Notes under the pieces: model-generated
Database searches by the model: none
Seen by the model: only the letters and a program-made list of their open reading frames with translations
What the model was told of the DNA's origin: nothing
Position numbers and translations under genes: made by a program
Assembly (NCBI GenBank): GCA_017435375.1
Contig: JAFSFF010000522.1
Span: forward strand, 1-33,367
Source: Thermoguttaceae bacterium
GTDB lineage: Bacteria; Planctomycetota; Planctomycetia; Pirellulales; Thermoguttaceae
Length of the DNA: 33,367 bases
Direction of reading: 5' to 3'
Part shown: positions 24,475 through 32,384 of the stretch, in pieces
Numbering within the stretch: position 1 is the first letter of the stretch
Layout: every line of letters starts with the position of its first letter

Positions 24475-25596
24475 ATGACCTTTCAACGCAAACAACTTGG
24501 TTTCACCCTCGTCGAGCTTTTGGTCGTTATCGCGATCATCGGTATTTTGATCGGTTTGCTTCTCCCGGCGGTTCAAGCCGCTCGCGAAGCCGCCCGTCGT
24601 ATGCAATGCACGAACAACCTGAAACAACTCGGGTTGGCCGTCCAAAACTATCACGACGCGAACAACGCCCTCCCGGCCGCGCGTTCGAAGGTCGGCGCCT
24701 GCGACGGTTGGAGCCACAACGCCGGCACCACCGCCGCCGGCGCGTTCGGCGCGGCCGTTCACCTCCTCCCGTACGTCGAACAAAACGCCGTTTACGAAGC
24801 CGTTAAATCCTACTGCGAAGCGGACGCGAACCCGCGCCTCACCTGCCCTTGGGGCTCCACCGGCGACAGCAACTTCAAAAATTCGCACCCGGCGATGTGC
24901 GCGGTCATCGACGCGTTCCTTTGCCCGTCCGACGGCAACGCGACGCAACTCTCGACCGACGGCCACCAAACCGGTCGCATCAACTATATGACGAGCCGCG
25001 GCGACAGCCTCTGGAACAACAACCGCCACCCGAACGACGAAAGCTCCGCCGCCGCTAAAACGAGCAACCGCGGCGTCTTCCACGTCGCTTCGTTCCCGAA
25101 TATGTCCGCCGTTACCGACGGCACGAGCAACACCGTCGCTTGGTCCGAATGCGTTACCTACTCCGGCCAAGGCGGTTTGGCGATCAAAGGGAACGTCGCG
25201 AACGGCGTCGGCGCGATGTACAACGGGCAATCGAACGCGGGCGCCTGCTTGGCGAAGAAAAACGGAACGCAACTGGTCGACGGCGCCTCGACCTGCGGTT
25301 GGCGCGGTCAACGTTGGGCCGACGGTCGCGTGATTCCGTCCGGTTTCACCACCGTTCTCCCGCCGAACGGCCCGGTCTGCTCCTACGCCAACGACGACGG
25401 TTGGGGCTGCGCGACCCCGCAATCGAACCACTCGGGCGGCGTCAACGCGGCGATGCTCGACGGTTCCGTCCGCTTCGTTAGCGAAACGATCGACGCCGGC
25501 GACGCTTACTCCAACACCGTTTCGAGCGGCAAATCCCCGTACGGCGTCTGGGGCGCGATGGGTTCCATCAACGGCGGCGAAACCAGCGTCCAATGA
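24475..25596 (+). CDS. DUF1559 prepilin-like surface protein 2
   Basis: The 373-residue protein has the leader [16 protein letters not shown] and the same nearly identical first 75 residues as the other three copies. It is the most divergent in the variable region: SKVGACDGWSHNAGTTAAG and CEADANPRLTCPWGS replace the MLGK and SYTEP/HPW blocks. It is richer in cysteine (CDG, SYCEAD, LTCPW, TCGW, GCATP), suggesting extra disulfides. [11 protein letters not shown] and the H-x9-DG motif are intact. The ribosome binding site is weak (GGAAACG). It appears to be the first gene of a three-gene transcript. Confidence 0.9.
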   Translation: MTFQRKQLGFTLVELLVVIAIIGILIGLLLPAVQAAREAARRMQCTNNLKQLGLAVQNYHDANNALPAARSKVGACDGWSHNAGTTAAGAFGAAVHLLPYVEQNAVYEAVKSYCEADANPRLTCPWGSTGDSNFKNSHPAMCAVIDAFLCPSDGNATQLSTDGHQTGRINYMTSRGDSLWNNNRHPNDESSAAAKTSNRGVFHVASFPNMSAVTDGTSNTVAWSECVTYSGQGGLAIKGNVANGVGAMYNGQSNAGACLAKKNGTQLVDGASTCGWRGQRWADGRVIPSGFTTVLPPNGPVCSYANDDGWGCATPQSNHSGGVNAAMLDGSVRFVSETIDAGDAYSNTVSSGKSPYGVWGAMGSINGGETSVQ

Positions 25597-25622
25597 TTTT
25601 CGGCGTTTAACGTCGATTCCGG

Positions 25623-25677
25623 GCGGCGAGTTTAACCGCTCGTCGCGTCCGAACGGCGACGTTTGAAAGAGCGCCGT
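25623..25677 (+). terminator. Duplicated hairpin pair after DUF1559 gene 2
   Basis: The first hairpin pairs GCGGCGAG with CTCGTCGC (one G-U), and the second pairs ACGGCG with CGCCGT around a loop containing TTTGAAAGAG. Only short T-runs follow, so it may be a partial terminator or a 3'-end stabiliser in the transcript rather than a full stop. Confidence 0.45.
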
Positions 25678-25812
25678 CGTTCCTCCTATTTTGCGCTCGA
25701 ACCGTTCGACCTTTCCGACGCTTGTCGCGTCCCCGTTTTTGTCCCGTTCTCAACGTTTTCGTCGACGGTTCGCCCTACTTGTTTACTATCTTTTCACGAG
25801 GACAAGGAACAA

Positions 25813-26928
25813 ATGACCTCTCAACTCAAAAAGCGCCAAGGCTTTACGCTCGTCGAGCTTTTGGTCGTCATCGCGATCATCGGCATTTTGATCGGTTTGC
25901 TTCTTCCGGCGGTTCAAGCCGCTCGCGAAGCCGCCCGTCGCATGCAATGCACGAACAACCTGAAGCAACTCGGGTTGGCCGTCCAAAACTACCACGACGC
26001 GAACAACGCTCTCCCGGCCGCCCGTTCGATGCTCGGCAAATGCGGTTACATTCACAACGGTTCGCAATCGGCGGGCGGCGGCTTCGGCGCGGCGGTTCAC
26101 CTCCTCCCGTACGTCGAACAAAGCGCGATTTACGACGAACTTATTTCCTACACGCAAGACAATTACGCGAACGGACGCCTCCAACACCCGTGGATGGGCG
26201 GCGACCACTCCGTCAACTATCCGGCGCTCGCCGCGACGATTACCGCGTTCCTTTGCCCGTCCGACGGCAACGCGACGCAACCGTCGACCGACGGCCACAA
26301 AACCGGTCGCTTGAACTATATGACGAGCCACGGCGACGGCATGTGGAACAACGAACGCCACCCGAACGACGAAAGCAACGCCAACGCGAAAACCGCGCAC
26401 CGCGGCGTCTTTCACATCGGCGCGTTCCCGAATATGGCGGTCGTTACCGACGGCACGAGCAACACCGTCGCTTGGTCCGAATGCGTTAGCTGCCTCGGCG
26501 CCGCCGGAACGCAAATTAAAGGGAACATGATCTTCGGTCTCTCCGCGCTTCACAGCTCCGGCGACTGCCCGGGCCCGTGCCTCGCGCTCAAAAGCGGCAC
26601 GGAACTTTCGCAAACCGGCACGGCCAACGCGTGGCGCGGCCAACGTTGGGCCGACGGTCAAATTATGATCAGCGGTTTCAACACCGTTCTCCCGCCGAAC
26701 TCCCCGATTTGCTCCTACGGCACCGACGGCACTTGGGGCGTCGCGTCCGTTCAATCGAACCACAGCGGCGGCGTCAACGCGGCGATGCTCGACGGTTCCG
26801 TCCGTTTCGTCAGCGAAACGATCGACTGCGGCGACGCTTACGCTCGCGCGGTCTCCAGCGGCAAATCCCCGTACGGCGTCTGGGGCGCGATGGGTTCCGC
26901 GGCCGGCGGCGAAACCGACGTCCAATGA
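25813..26928 (+). CDS. DUF1559 prepilin-like surface protein 3
   Basis: The 371-residue protein has the leader [17 protein letters not shown], with AAGGAA just before the ATG at 25813, which is why a longer upstream extension is rejected. In the first variable block (MLGKCGYIHNGSQSAGGGFGA) it is almost identical to copy 1, but it differs in the second (SYTQDNYANGRLQHPWMGGD). GDCPGPCLALKSGTELSQ parallels copy 1. The H-x9-DG motif is intact. The DNA spacer on its left is homologous to that on its right. Confidence 0.9.
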   Translation: MTSQLKKRQGFTLVELLVVIAIIGILIGLLLPAVQAAREAARRMQCTNNLKQLGLAVQNYHDANNALPAARSMLGKCGYIHNGSQSAGGGFGAAVHLLPYVEQSAIYDELISYTQDNYANGRLQHPWMGGDHSVNYPALAATITAFLCPSDGNATQPSTDGHKTGRLNYMTSHGDGMWNNERHPNDESNANAKTAHRGVFHIGAFPNMAVVTDGTSNTVAWSECVSCLGAAGTQIKGNMIFGLSALHSSGDCPGPCLALKSGTELSQTGTANAWRGQRWADGQIMISGFNTVLPPNSPICSYGTDGTWGVASVQSNHSGGVNAAMLDGSVRFVSETIDCGDAYARAVSSGKSPYGVWGAMGSAAGGETDVQ

Positions 26929-26958
26929 TTTCGTTTTCGGCGTTTAACGTCGACTCCG

Positions 26959-27015
26959 ACGCGGCGAGTTTAACCGCTCGCCGCGTTCGAACGGCGACGC
27001 TCGAAAGGGCGCCGT
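26959..27015 (+). terminator. Duplicated hairpin pair after DUF1559 gene 3
   Basis: A perfect 10-bp stem, ACGCGGCGAG with CTCGCCGCGT, and a second ACGGCG/CGCCGT hairpin match the pair after gene 2 in order and sequence. No strong T-run follows. Confidence 0.45.
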
Positions 27016-27159
27016 CGTTCCTCAACCAGTTTTCGCGCTCGAACCGTTTCGACCCATCGACGCTTGTCGCGTCGTCGTTATTCTTTTGCTTTTAACGATT
27101 CGTCGACCGTTCGCGCGCCCTTCCTTAATCGTTCGTTTCATCGAACCAAGAGAATTTCA

Positions 27160-28281
27160 ATGACCTCTCGCAACAATCGTCAAGGTTTCACGCTCGTCGA
27201 GCTGTTGGTCGTTATCGCGATCATCGGTATTTTGATCGGTTTGCTTCTCCCGGCGGTTCAGGCCGCTCGCGAAGCCGCCCGTCGTATGCAATGCACGAAC
27301 AACCTGAAGCAACTCGGGTTGGCCGTCCAAAACTACCACGACGCGAACAACGCCCTCCCGGCGGCGCGCTCGATGCTCGGCAAAGACAATTACGCGCACC
27401 ACACCAACGAAAAAGCCCCGAACACCGCTCGCGGCGCTTGGCACGCGACCGTTCACCTCCTCCCTTACGTTGAACAAGGCGCTCTTTACCAAGAACTCGT
27501 TTCCTACACCGAACCGACCCGCAACCCGCGTATGCAACACCCGTGGCACGGCGGCGACCACCGAACGAACTACCCGGCCCTCGCGGCGGTCGTTACCGCG
27601 TTCCTCTGCCCGTCCGACGGCAACGCGACGCAACCGTCGACCGACTCCCACAACACCGGTCGCTTGAACTATATGTCGAGCCGCGGCGACTCGATGTGGA
27701 ACAACGAACGCCACCCGAACGACGAATCCTCCGCCGCCGCGAAAACCGCGCACCGCGGCGTCTTCCAAATCGGCACGTTCCCGAATATGGCGGTCGTTAC
27801 CGACGGCACGAGCAACACCGTCGCTTGGTCCGAATGCGTCAGCGGTCTCGGAAGCGCCGGCAATCAAGTCAAAGGGAACATCGTTACCGTCGGTTCGATG
27901 TACACCGGCGGTCAATCGAACCCGGGCCCGGGTCTCGCGATCAAAAACGGCACGGAACTCAGCCAATCGGGTATCGCCCAATCGTGGCGCGGTCAACGTT
28001 GGGCCGACGGTCAAGTCCTGATCAGCGGTTTCACGACCACGCTCGCGCCAAACTCCCCGGTTTGCTCCTACGGCACCGACAACTCTTGGGGTTCCGCGAC
28101 GGCGCAATCGAACCACTCGGGCGGCGTCAACGCGGCGATGCTCGACGGTTCCGTTCGTTTCGTCAGCGAAACGATCGACTGCGGCGACTCCTACGCCAAC
28201 GCCGTTTCGAGCGGCAAATCCCCGTACGGCGTCTGGGGCGCGATGGGCTCCGTCAACGGCGGCGAAACCGACGTCCAATGA
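27160..28281 (+). CDS. DUF1559 prepilin-like surface protein 4
   Basis: The 373-residue protein has the leader [16 protein letters not shown]; the ATG at 27160 is preceded by AAGAGAATTTCA. Its first variable block is unique ([20 protein letters not shown]), while [19 protein letters not shown] shares SYTEPTRNP with copy 1 and HPW-GGDH with copy 3, a mosaic pattern. The central [22 protein letters not shown] and the H-x9-DG end are conserved. It is the last pilin-like gene of the unit and is followed by a good terminator and a lipoprotein gene. Confidence 0.9.
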   Translation: MTSRNNRQGFTLVELLVVIAIIGILIGLLLPAVQAAREAARRMQCTNNLKQLGLAVQNYHDANNALPAARSMLGKDNYAHHTNEKAPNTARGAWHATVHLLPYVEQGALYQELVSYTEPTRNPRMQHPWHGGDHRTNYPALAAVVTAFLCPSDGNATQPSTDSHNTGRLNYMSSRGDSMWNNERHPNDESSAAAKTAHRGVFQIGTFPNMAVVTDGTSNTVAWSECVSGLGSAGNQVKGNIVTVGSMYTGGQSNPGPGLAIKNGTELSQSGIAQSWRGQRWADGQVLISGFTTTLAPNSPVCSYGTDNSWGSATAQSNHSGGVNAAMLDGSVRFVSETIDCGDSYANAVSSGKSPYGVWGAMGSVNGGETDVQ

Positions 28282-28314
28282 TTTTAGCGTTCGCGCTTAA
28301 CTAGATTCACACGG

Positions 28315-28342
28315 AAACGCGGTCTCGAAAGGGCCCGCGTTT
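28315..28342 (+). terminator. Terminator after DUF1559 gene 4
   Basis: AAACGCGG pairs with CCGCGTTT around a loop containing TCTCGAAAGG. The loop sequence echoes the hairpins after genes 2 and 3. A short T-run (TTTT) follows. Confidence 0.65.
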
Positions 28343-28410
28343 TCGTCGATTCCCCACCGACTCGCGCTCGCCTTTTTTTTGCGACGCGCTCAACTAAAAG
28401 GAACAATAAC

Positions 28411-28902
28411 ATGAAAACGAAACAATTCTTCGCTTTCGCGCTCGCTTGCGTCTGCGCCCTCGCCGTCGGTTGCCAAAAGGGCCCGAAAAAACCGGCCGAC
28501 CTCCCGACTCTTTACCCGACGACGATCACGGTCGTTTACGACGACGGCACGCCGGTCGACGGCGCGACGGTCGCTCTCCGTCCGGCGGGCGGCGGAAACT
28601 CGAAATGGAACGTTACCGGCGTTACCGACGCGCAAGGCAAACTCGTCTGCAAGACGAACGGCAACTGGGACGGCGCTCCGGCCGGTTCCTACGAAGCGAT
28701 GGTTACGAAAGAAGTCGCCGAAATGGAAGAACCGACCGAACCGGGCGCTTCCGCCGTCGTCAAGAGCCGCACGAACTATATCGACACGAAATTCAACAAC
28801 CCGAAAACCTCCGGTTTGACCGCCGAAGTTAAAGAAGGCGACAACCAAATCGAACTGAAAGTCGGCGAAAAGATCGAAGACGCCGTCGACGGCGTCGAAT
28901 GA
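28411..28902 (+). CDS. Small lipoprotein with carboxypeptidase-regulatory-like fold
   Basis: The 163-residue protein has a lipoprotein signal peptide with the lipobox LAVGC (Cys21), so it is lipid-anchored after export. The mature part has the beta-sandwich pattern of carboxypeptidase-regulatory-like (transthyretin-like) domains: ITVVYDDGTPVDGATVALRP, VTGVTDAQGKLVCKT and NQIELKVGEKI. AAAGGAAC lies before the ATG. Such lipoproteins are often found beside DUF1559 genes in planctomycetes. It may act as an anchor or assembly partner of the pilin-like proteins; that is inference from position. It has its own terminator but no clear promoter, so it may depend on read-through from the array. Confidence 0.8.
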   Translation: MKTKQFFAFALACVCALAVGCQKGPKKPADLPTLYPTTITVVYDDGTPVDGATVALRPAGGGNSKWNVTGVTDAQGKLVCKTNGNWDGAPAGSYEAMVTKEVAEMEEPTEPGASAVVKSRTNYIDTKFNNPKTSGLTAEVKEGDNQIELKVGEKIEDAVDGVE

Positions 28903-28934
28903 TTTTCGCGTCGTTAACCGACGTTTAAACGCCA

Positions 28935-28966
28935 AAACGCGGAGCCTTTTCGGAGACTCCGCGTTT
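28935..28966 (+). terminator. Terminator after the lipoprotein gene
   Basis: AAACGCGGAG pairs perfectly with CTCCGCGTTT around a 12-base loop, followed by CCTTTTCTT. Confidence 0.8.
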
Positions 28967-29010
28967 CCTTTTCTTGCCGCCCCTTTCGTCGACGCCGTTC
29001 GCCGCAAGCG

Positions 29011-29037
29011 TTAAAATCGCGTCGACCGTTAAAACCG
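29011..29037 (+). repeat. TTAAAATCG/TTAAAACCG spaced repeat, copy 1
   Basis: TTAAAATCG and TTAAAACCG stand 18 bases apart in gene-free sequence between the lipoprotein terminator and hisN. A near-identical arrangement lies at 31290-31316, and tandem copies of the same 9-mer at 24187-24213. Confidence 0.45.
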
Positions 29038-29086
29038 GCTCCGCCGTCGACAAAAAAAGCGCCGACGCAACCGACGACGCTCTCTT

Positions 29087-29140
29087 GTTTTAACGTTTTT
29101 ACCGTTTTTGACGCCTTTACCGCTTTCGCCGTAAACGCCG
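29087..29140. repeat. 9-bp-periodic degenerate repeat beside the hisN stop
   Basis: Six consecutive 9-base units each end in ACG or CCG, starting GTTTTAACG, TTTTTACCG, TTTTTGACG, CCTTTACCG. The array ends seven bases before the end of the hisN-like gene. Confidence 0.5.
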
Positions 29141-29146
29141 TCGAAA

Positions 29147-29950
29147 TTAATGCGGCTCTTTCGTTTTCGGATAACGGCGCAAAATCTCGACGACGGCGTC
29201 CTTCAACTTGGCGTTCGTCGCGACGCCTTCGCGGCCTCGAATCGTCGCGTTCCCTTGCCAATCGCCGAAAAATCCGCCGGCCTCCTCCATAATCGTCTTG
29301 AGCGGCGCGGCGTCCCAAATCTCGAAATACGGGTCGATCATAATATGCGCTTTCCCGGTCGCGACGAGGTAATACCCGTAAGCGTCGCCCCAAGTGCGGG
29401 TCAGCCAAACCTTCCTTTCGATCTCGTCGTAAGCGCCGTCGCGGCCGACTTTATCGAAATCGAACGCGTCCGACGTCAAAAAGAGCGCGTCTTCGAGTCG
29501 GTCGACCGTCGTATCGACGCGGGCCGGAGTCGGTTCGGAAACGTCGCCGAAACGCCAAGCGCCCTTTCCTTTCGCCGCCCAAATTCCGCGTCCGAGCGCC
29601 GGGAGCCAAAGGACGCCGACGACCGGCTCGCCGTCTTTCTCGATTCCGATCAGGTTCGAGTAGAGCGGAACGCCGGTAATGAACGATTTCGTTCCGTCGA
29701 TCGGGTCGATAATCCAGCGATACCCGCTCGTCCCTTCTTTGTCGTCGAACTCTTCGCCGAGGATCGCGTCGTCCGGGAAAAACTCCGCGACGCGCCGCCG
29801 CACCAGCTCTTCCGCGCCGCGGTCGGCCAACGTTACCGGCGAACCGTCGCTTTTGCGTTCGACGCCCAAATCGTCCCGATTAAAATAACGCAACGTTAAT
29901 TCGCCCGCTTCCTGCGCGAGCTTGACCGCAAATTCGCAACGCTTTTCCAT
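29147..29950 (-). CDS. hisN: Inositol-monophosphatase-family phosphatase, histidinol-phosphatase type
   Basis: The 267-residue enzyme belongs to the metal- and lithium-sensitive phosphatase fold. Metal-binding motifs are GEEFDD at 65-70, the signature WIIDPIDGTKSF at 79-90 and IWDAAPLK at 211-218, with RTWGDAYGY near 185-193 in the substrate pocket. DPIDGTKSF followed by ITGVPLY and the RTWGDAYGY segment are typical of histidinol-phosphatases of this family rather than inositol or nucleotide phosphatases. It would then act in the cytoplasm on L-histidinol phosphate. No other his gene is nearby, so the substrate stays an inference from motif similarity. AAAGGA lies about 12 bases before the ATG. 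Confidence 0.75.
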   Translation of the reverse strand: MEKRCEFAVKLAQEAGELTLRYFNRDDLGVERKSDGSPVTLADRGAEELVRRRVAEFFPDDAILGEEFDDKEGTSGYRWIIDPIDGTKSFITGVPLYSNLIGIEKDGEPVVGVLWLPALGRGIWAAKGKGAWRFGDVSEPTPARVDTTVDRLEDALFLTSDAFDFDKVGRDGAYDEIERKVWLTRTWGDAYGYYLVATGKAHIMIDPYFEIWDAAPLKTIMEEAGGFFGDWQGNATIRGREGVATNAKLKDAVVEILRRYPKTKEPH

Positions 29951-30011
29951 CGGCGGCGCGTTCCTTTCGTTAAATTCGCTAAAAACGATAAACTTTCATT
30001 GATTCCCAAGG

Positions 30012-30042
30012 AAACGGCGGAGCGTTTTCCCCTTCGCCGTTT
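30012..30042 (-). terminator. Possible terminator after the rhomboid gene
   Basis: On the minus strand AAACGGCG pairs with CGCCGTTT around a 15-base loop, 20 bases after the rhomboid stop and 60 bases before hisN. The following T-run is weak, so part of the transcript may continue into hisN. Confidence 0.45.
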
Positions 30043-30061
30043 CGGCGTCGGCGCGTCGCGC

Positions 30062-31003
30062 TTACTTTTGCCGCTTTTGGTACTCGCGGCTGGCTCGGCG
30101 GAGCGTTTCGCGCTCGACCTCCGATAAACTCTCTTCGCCGGACTCGCTAATTTTCAGCAGAAGCCGGTCGACCTCCGCCTCCAACTTTTCAAACGCGATT
30201 TCCTCGGCGGCTTTTTTCGCGTCGTCGCGCTTGAACGGAACGGTCGACGGCCCGGACGCGGCGTCTTTTTTCGCCCGTTCGCGTTTTTCGAGCCAACGTC
30301 GCAACGACTTGCGATTGCGTCCCTTCCCGACGGCGAGTTCCGAAAAGTTGACGCCCGCTAAGTAATAAACGAGCGCGAACGCGGCGCCCGCCAAATGAAC
30401 GTCGTGCGCGATATTCCCGAGCCCGCTCCGAGCGCCGAGCGCGTCGTAAACGACGAAAAGCGCCCCGGCCAGCCAAGCCGGCGTCGGTATAATCCCAAAA
30501 ATCAGAATCTGCGCGTGCGGATAATAGAACGCGAAGAGCAACACGACCGCCGAAATCGCGCCGGACGCGCCCAAACACGACGCGTTCGCGCCGACGTTTC
30601 CGACGCTCCAAACGACGCCGCCGACTAAAAGCGCCGCGAAGTAAAAGAACGCAAACTCGCCGCGTCCGAGCCGACGCTCGATCGGCGGCCCGAAAAAGAA
30701 GAGCGCGAGCATATTAAAGAGCAAATGCGTCAAGCCGTTCGGGTCGTGCGCGAAGCCGTATGTCAAGCAGCGATACCATTGCGCCGGTTGGTCGGCGACG
30801 AGGCCGAAAAGCGCCATTTTGTTGAAAAGCGCGTTGTCGCCGGTCGCCGAATTGGCGAAGAAGAGCAGAACGTTCGCGGCGATCAACATCGCGCTCGCCG
30901 ACCAACCCGCCGGAATTAGTCCGCCGAAACCGTTGCGTTTGCGACGCGGACGCCGTCCGTCGCCGTCGTCGTCGCGAAAATAATCGCGGTCGTAAATTCC
31001 CAT
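30062..31003 (-). CDS. Rhomboid-family intramembrane serine protease
   Basis: The 313-residue protein opens with the charged MGIYDRDYFRDD-type N-terminus seen in many planctomycete rhomboids. Six membrane spans follow between about residues 35 and 215. Catalytic residues are Ser147 in LGASGAIS and His203 in AHDVHLAGA, with His93 and Asn97 (THLLFNM) as the oxyanion-side residues. The C-terminal 95 residues form a soluble, strongly charged helical tail, likely coiled coil (EKLEAEVDRLLLKISESG). It cleaves membrane-protein helices inside the membrane; the substrate is unknown. The ribosome binding site AGAGG is at a usable distance. Confidence 0.9.
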   Translation of the reverse strand: MGIYDRDYFRDDDGDGRRPRRKRNGFGGLIPAGWSASAMLIAANVLLFFANSATGDNALFNKMALFGLVADQPAQWYRCLTYGFAHDPNGLTHLLFNMLALFFFGPPIERRLGRGEFAFFYFAALLVGGVVWSVGNVGANASCLGASGAISAVVLLFAFYYPHAQILIFGIIPTPAWLAGALFVVYDALGARSGLGNIAHDVHLAGAAFALVYYLAGVNFSELAVGKGRNRKSLRRWLEKRERAKKDAASGPSTVPFKRDDAKKAAEEIAFEKLEAEVDRLLLKISESGEESLSEVERETLRRASREYQKRQK

Positions 31004-31289
31004 TTCAACCTCTATTTCTATTGCGCTTCAAAAAATCTTTTTCGCGCAATTTTCGTTTGAATCGTCTCGCGACGAATTTTTGTTTCCGTTGTCTTATTTT
31101 TTTCGTTCGCGGCGGCGTCGAACGCGCTTTTCGTTAGTTTCGCCGTCCGCGTTCCTTTATTATATCGGAAAATCGAAAAAAATGAAGAGCCGCCTCCGCT
31201 TTCCCGACGCGTTCCGAGAAGCGCGATTTTTTTTCCGTTTCCCCTCGACCGCCGCCAAGCGCCCCTTTTCCTTTTGCTTCATTTTACCG

Positions 31290-31316
31290 TTAAAATCGAC
31301 GCGACCATTAAAACCG
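31290..31316 (+). repeat. TTAAAATCG/TTAAAACCG spaced repeat, copy 2
   Basis: It has the same two 9-mers, 18 bases apart, as at 29011-29037, and flanking matches (CGACC before and GGC after the second unit) bring about 31 of 36 bases into agreement. Confidence 0.45.
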
Positions 31317-31401
31317 GCGCCGTCTTTTCCGCTCCGTCGAGGCTTTTCTCGTTTTCTAAGGAAGAAAAATCGCCGTTTTCGCAAAAAGCGGAAAAAAGCG
31401 C

Positions 31402-31430
31402 TTGCAAATTGCGCGCGATTCGGTCATAAT
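31402..31430 (+). promoter_or_regulatory. Promoter of coaE
   Basis: TTGCAA (-35) and CATAAT (-10) have a 17-base spacer. Transcription would start near 31437. Confidence 0.65.
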
Positions 31431-31548
31431 GGAAAAAAGTCGCGCCGTTTTCGCCCGCTCGCTTTTCGTCGAACGCCGCCGTTCGCCGCCCGCCCCCGTT
31501 GTCGCCGCCCGTTCGCCCCGCTTTTCCTCCTTTTATATATTAATAATA

Positions 31549-32262
31549 ATGACAAAAGACCGCGCGCTCCTTTTCGCCGTCGTCGGAGGAATCGGCTCCG
31601 GCAAAAGTTTCGCGACCGCGGCGCTCCGAGCGTTCGGCTTCCCCTGTTTCGACGCGGACGCCGAAGCCCGCCGCCTTTTCGACGATCCGGCGATTCTCGA
31701 CGTCCTTCGCGACCGTTGGGGCGCTTCGGTCGTCGCGCCGGACGGAATCGTCGACCGCCGCCGCTTGGCCGAAATCGTTTTCGCGCCGACCGCCGAAGCG
31801 CGAACCGAACTCGACTTTTTGAACCGAACGACGCGACCGCCACTGTTCGCCCGCTTTCGTCGTTGGCTCGACGCCGTTCGCGCCTCCGACGCCGAGTTCG
31901 CCGTTCTCGACGCGCCGCTTCTCTTCGAAGTCGGTTGGGAAAGCGACGTCGATTTCGTCATTTTCGTCGAAGCGTCCCGAGCGACTCGCGTCCGTCGCGT
32001 CGCCGAACGCGGTTGGTCGCCGGAGGAACTCGACCGTCGGGAGGCGAACCAACTTCCGCTCGACGTCAAACGGGCCCGCGCCGATTTCGTTCTCGTCAAC
32101 GACGCCGACGTCGAAAACGCCGTCAAAAACGGCAAAACCAATTCAAACGGCAAAAGCGAACAAGTCGCCGCTCCCGCCGAGCCCTTTTCCTCAAAGGACG
32201 CAACGTCGCCAATCGCCCGAATCGTCGAGGAAGCGCGACGCCGTCGCGACGCGCGGCTTTAA
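31549..32262 (+). CDS. coaE: Dephospho-CoA kinase
   Basis: The 237-residue enzyme performs the last step of coenzyme A synthesis, phosphorylating the 3'-hydroxyl of dephospho-CoA with ATP. The P-loop GGIGSGKS lies at residues 13-20, FDADAEARRLF near 34-44 carries the family Asp, and LDAPLLFEVG, RVRRVAERGWS and RREANQLPLDVKRARADFVLVND follow the CoaE order, with the C-terminal region extended by an Asn/Lys/Ser-rich insert (about 196-222). The ATG at 31549 is chosen because the conserved N-terminus begins there. No Shine-Dalgarno is present; an A/T-only stretch (TATATATTAATAATA) precedes it. The low-complexity frame follows 122 bases downstream. Confidence 0.9.
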   Translation: MTKDRALLFAVVGGIGSGKSFATAALRAFGFPCFDADAEARRLFDDPAILDVLRDRWGASVVAPDGIVDRRRLAEIVFAPTAEARTELDFLNRTTRPPLFARFRRWLDAVRASDAEFAVLDAPLLFEVGWESDVDFVIFVEASRATRVRRVAERGWSPEELDRREANQLPLDVKRARADFVLVNDADVENAVKNGKTNSNGKSEQVAAPAEPFSSKDATSPIARIVEEARRRRDARL

Positions 32263-32384
32263 ACCGGCCCTTTTCCCAAAATCCCGCCTATTTTAACATT
32301 AACGTTTGTTTTGCGACGACGGCCCCGCGCCGAACCCGCCTTTTTATCCCGCCTTAACCGCCTTTTTAACCTATTTTATCAACA

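Larger units (their letters stand above)
31004..31548. other. Divergent intergenic region between rhomboid and coaE
   Basis: The 545 bases contain no supported gene. They hold the second copy of the TTAAAATCG/TTAAAACCG element, the coaE promoter, and a leader of about 110 bases. Long arginine/phenylalanine-rich frames across it look like shadows of composition. Confidence 0.5.

Noticed and set aside
22796-28278. Four minus-strand frames of about 380 codons opposite the DUF1559 genes
   Set aside because: Each exactly mirrors a DUF1559 gene, and all share the same translated antisense pattern because the sense genes are homologous. They lack leaders and known domains.
31080-32357. A 425-codon arginine-rich plus-strand frame overlapping coaE
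   Set aside because: It is a composition artefact in another frame of coaE and its leader; CoaE has all family motifs.
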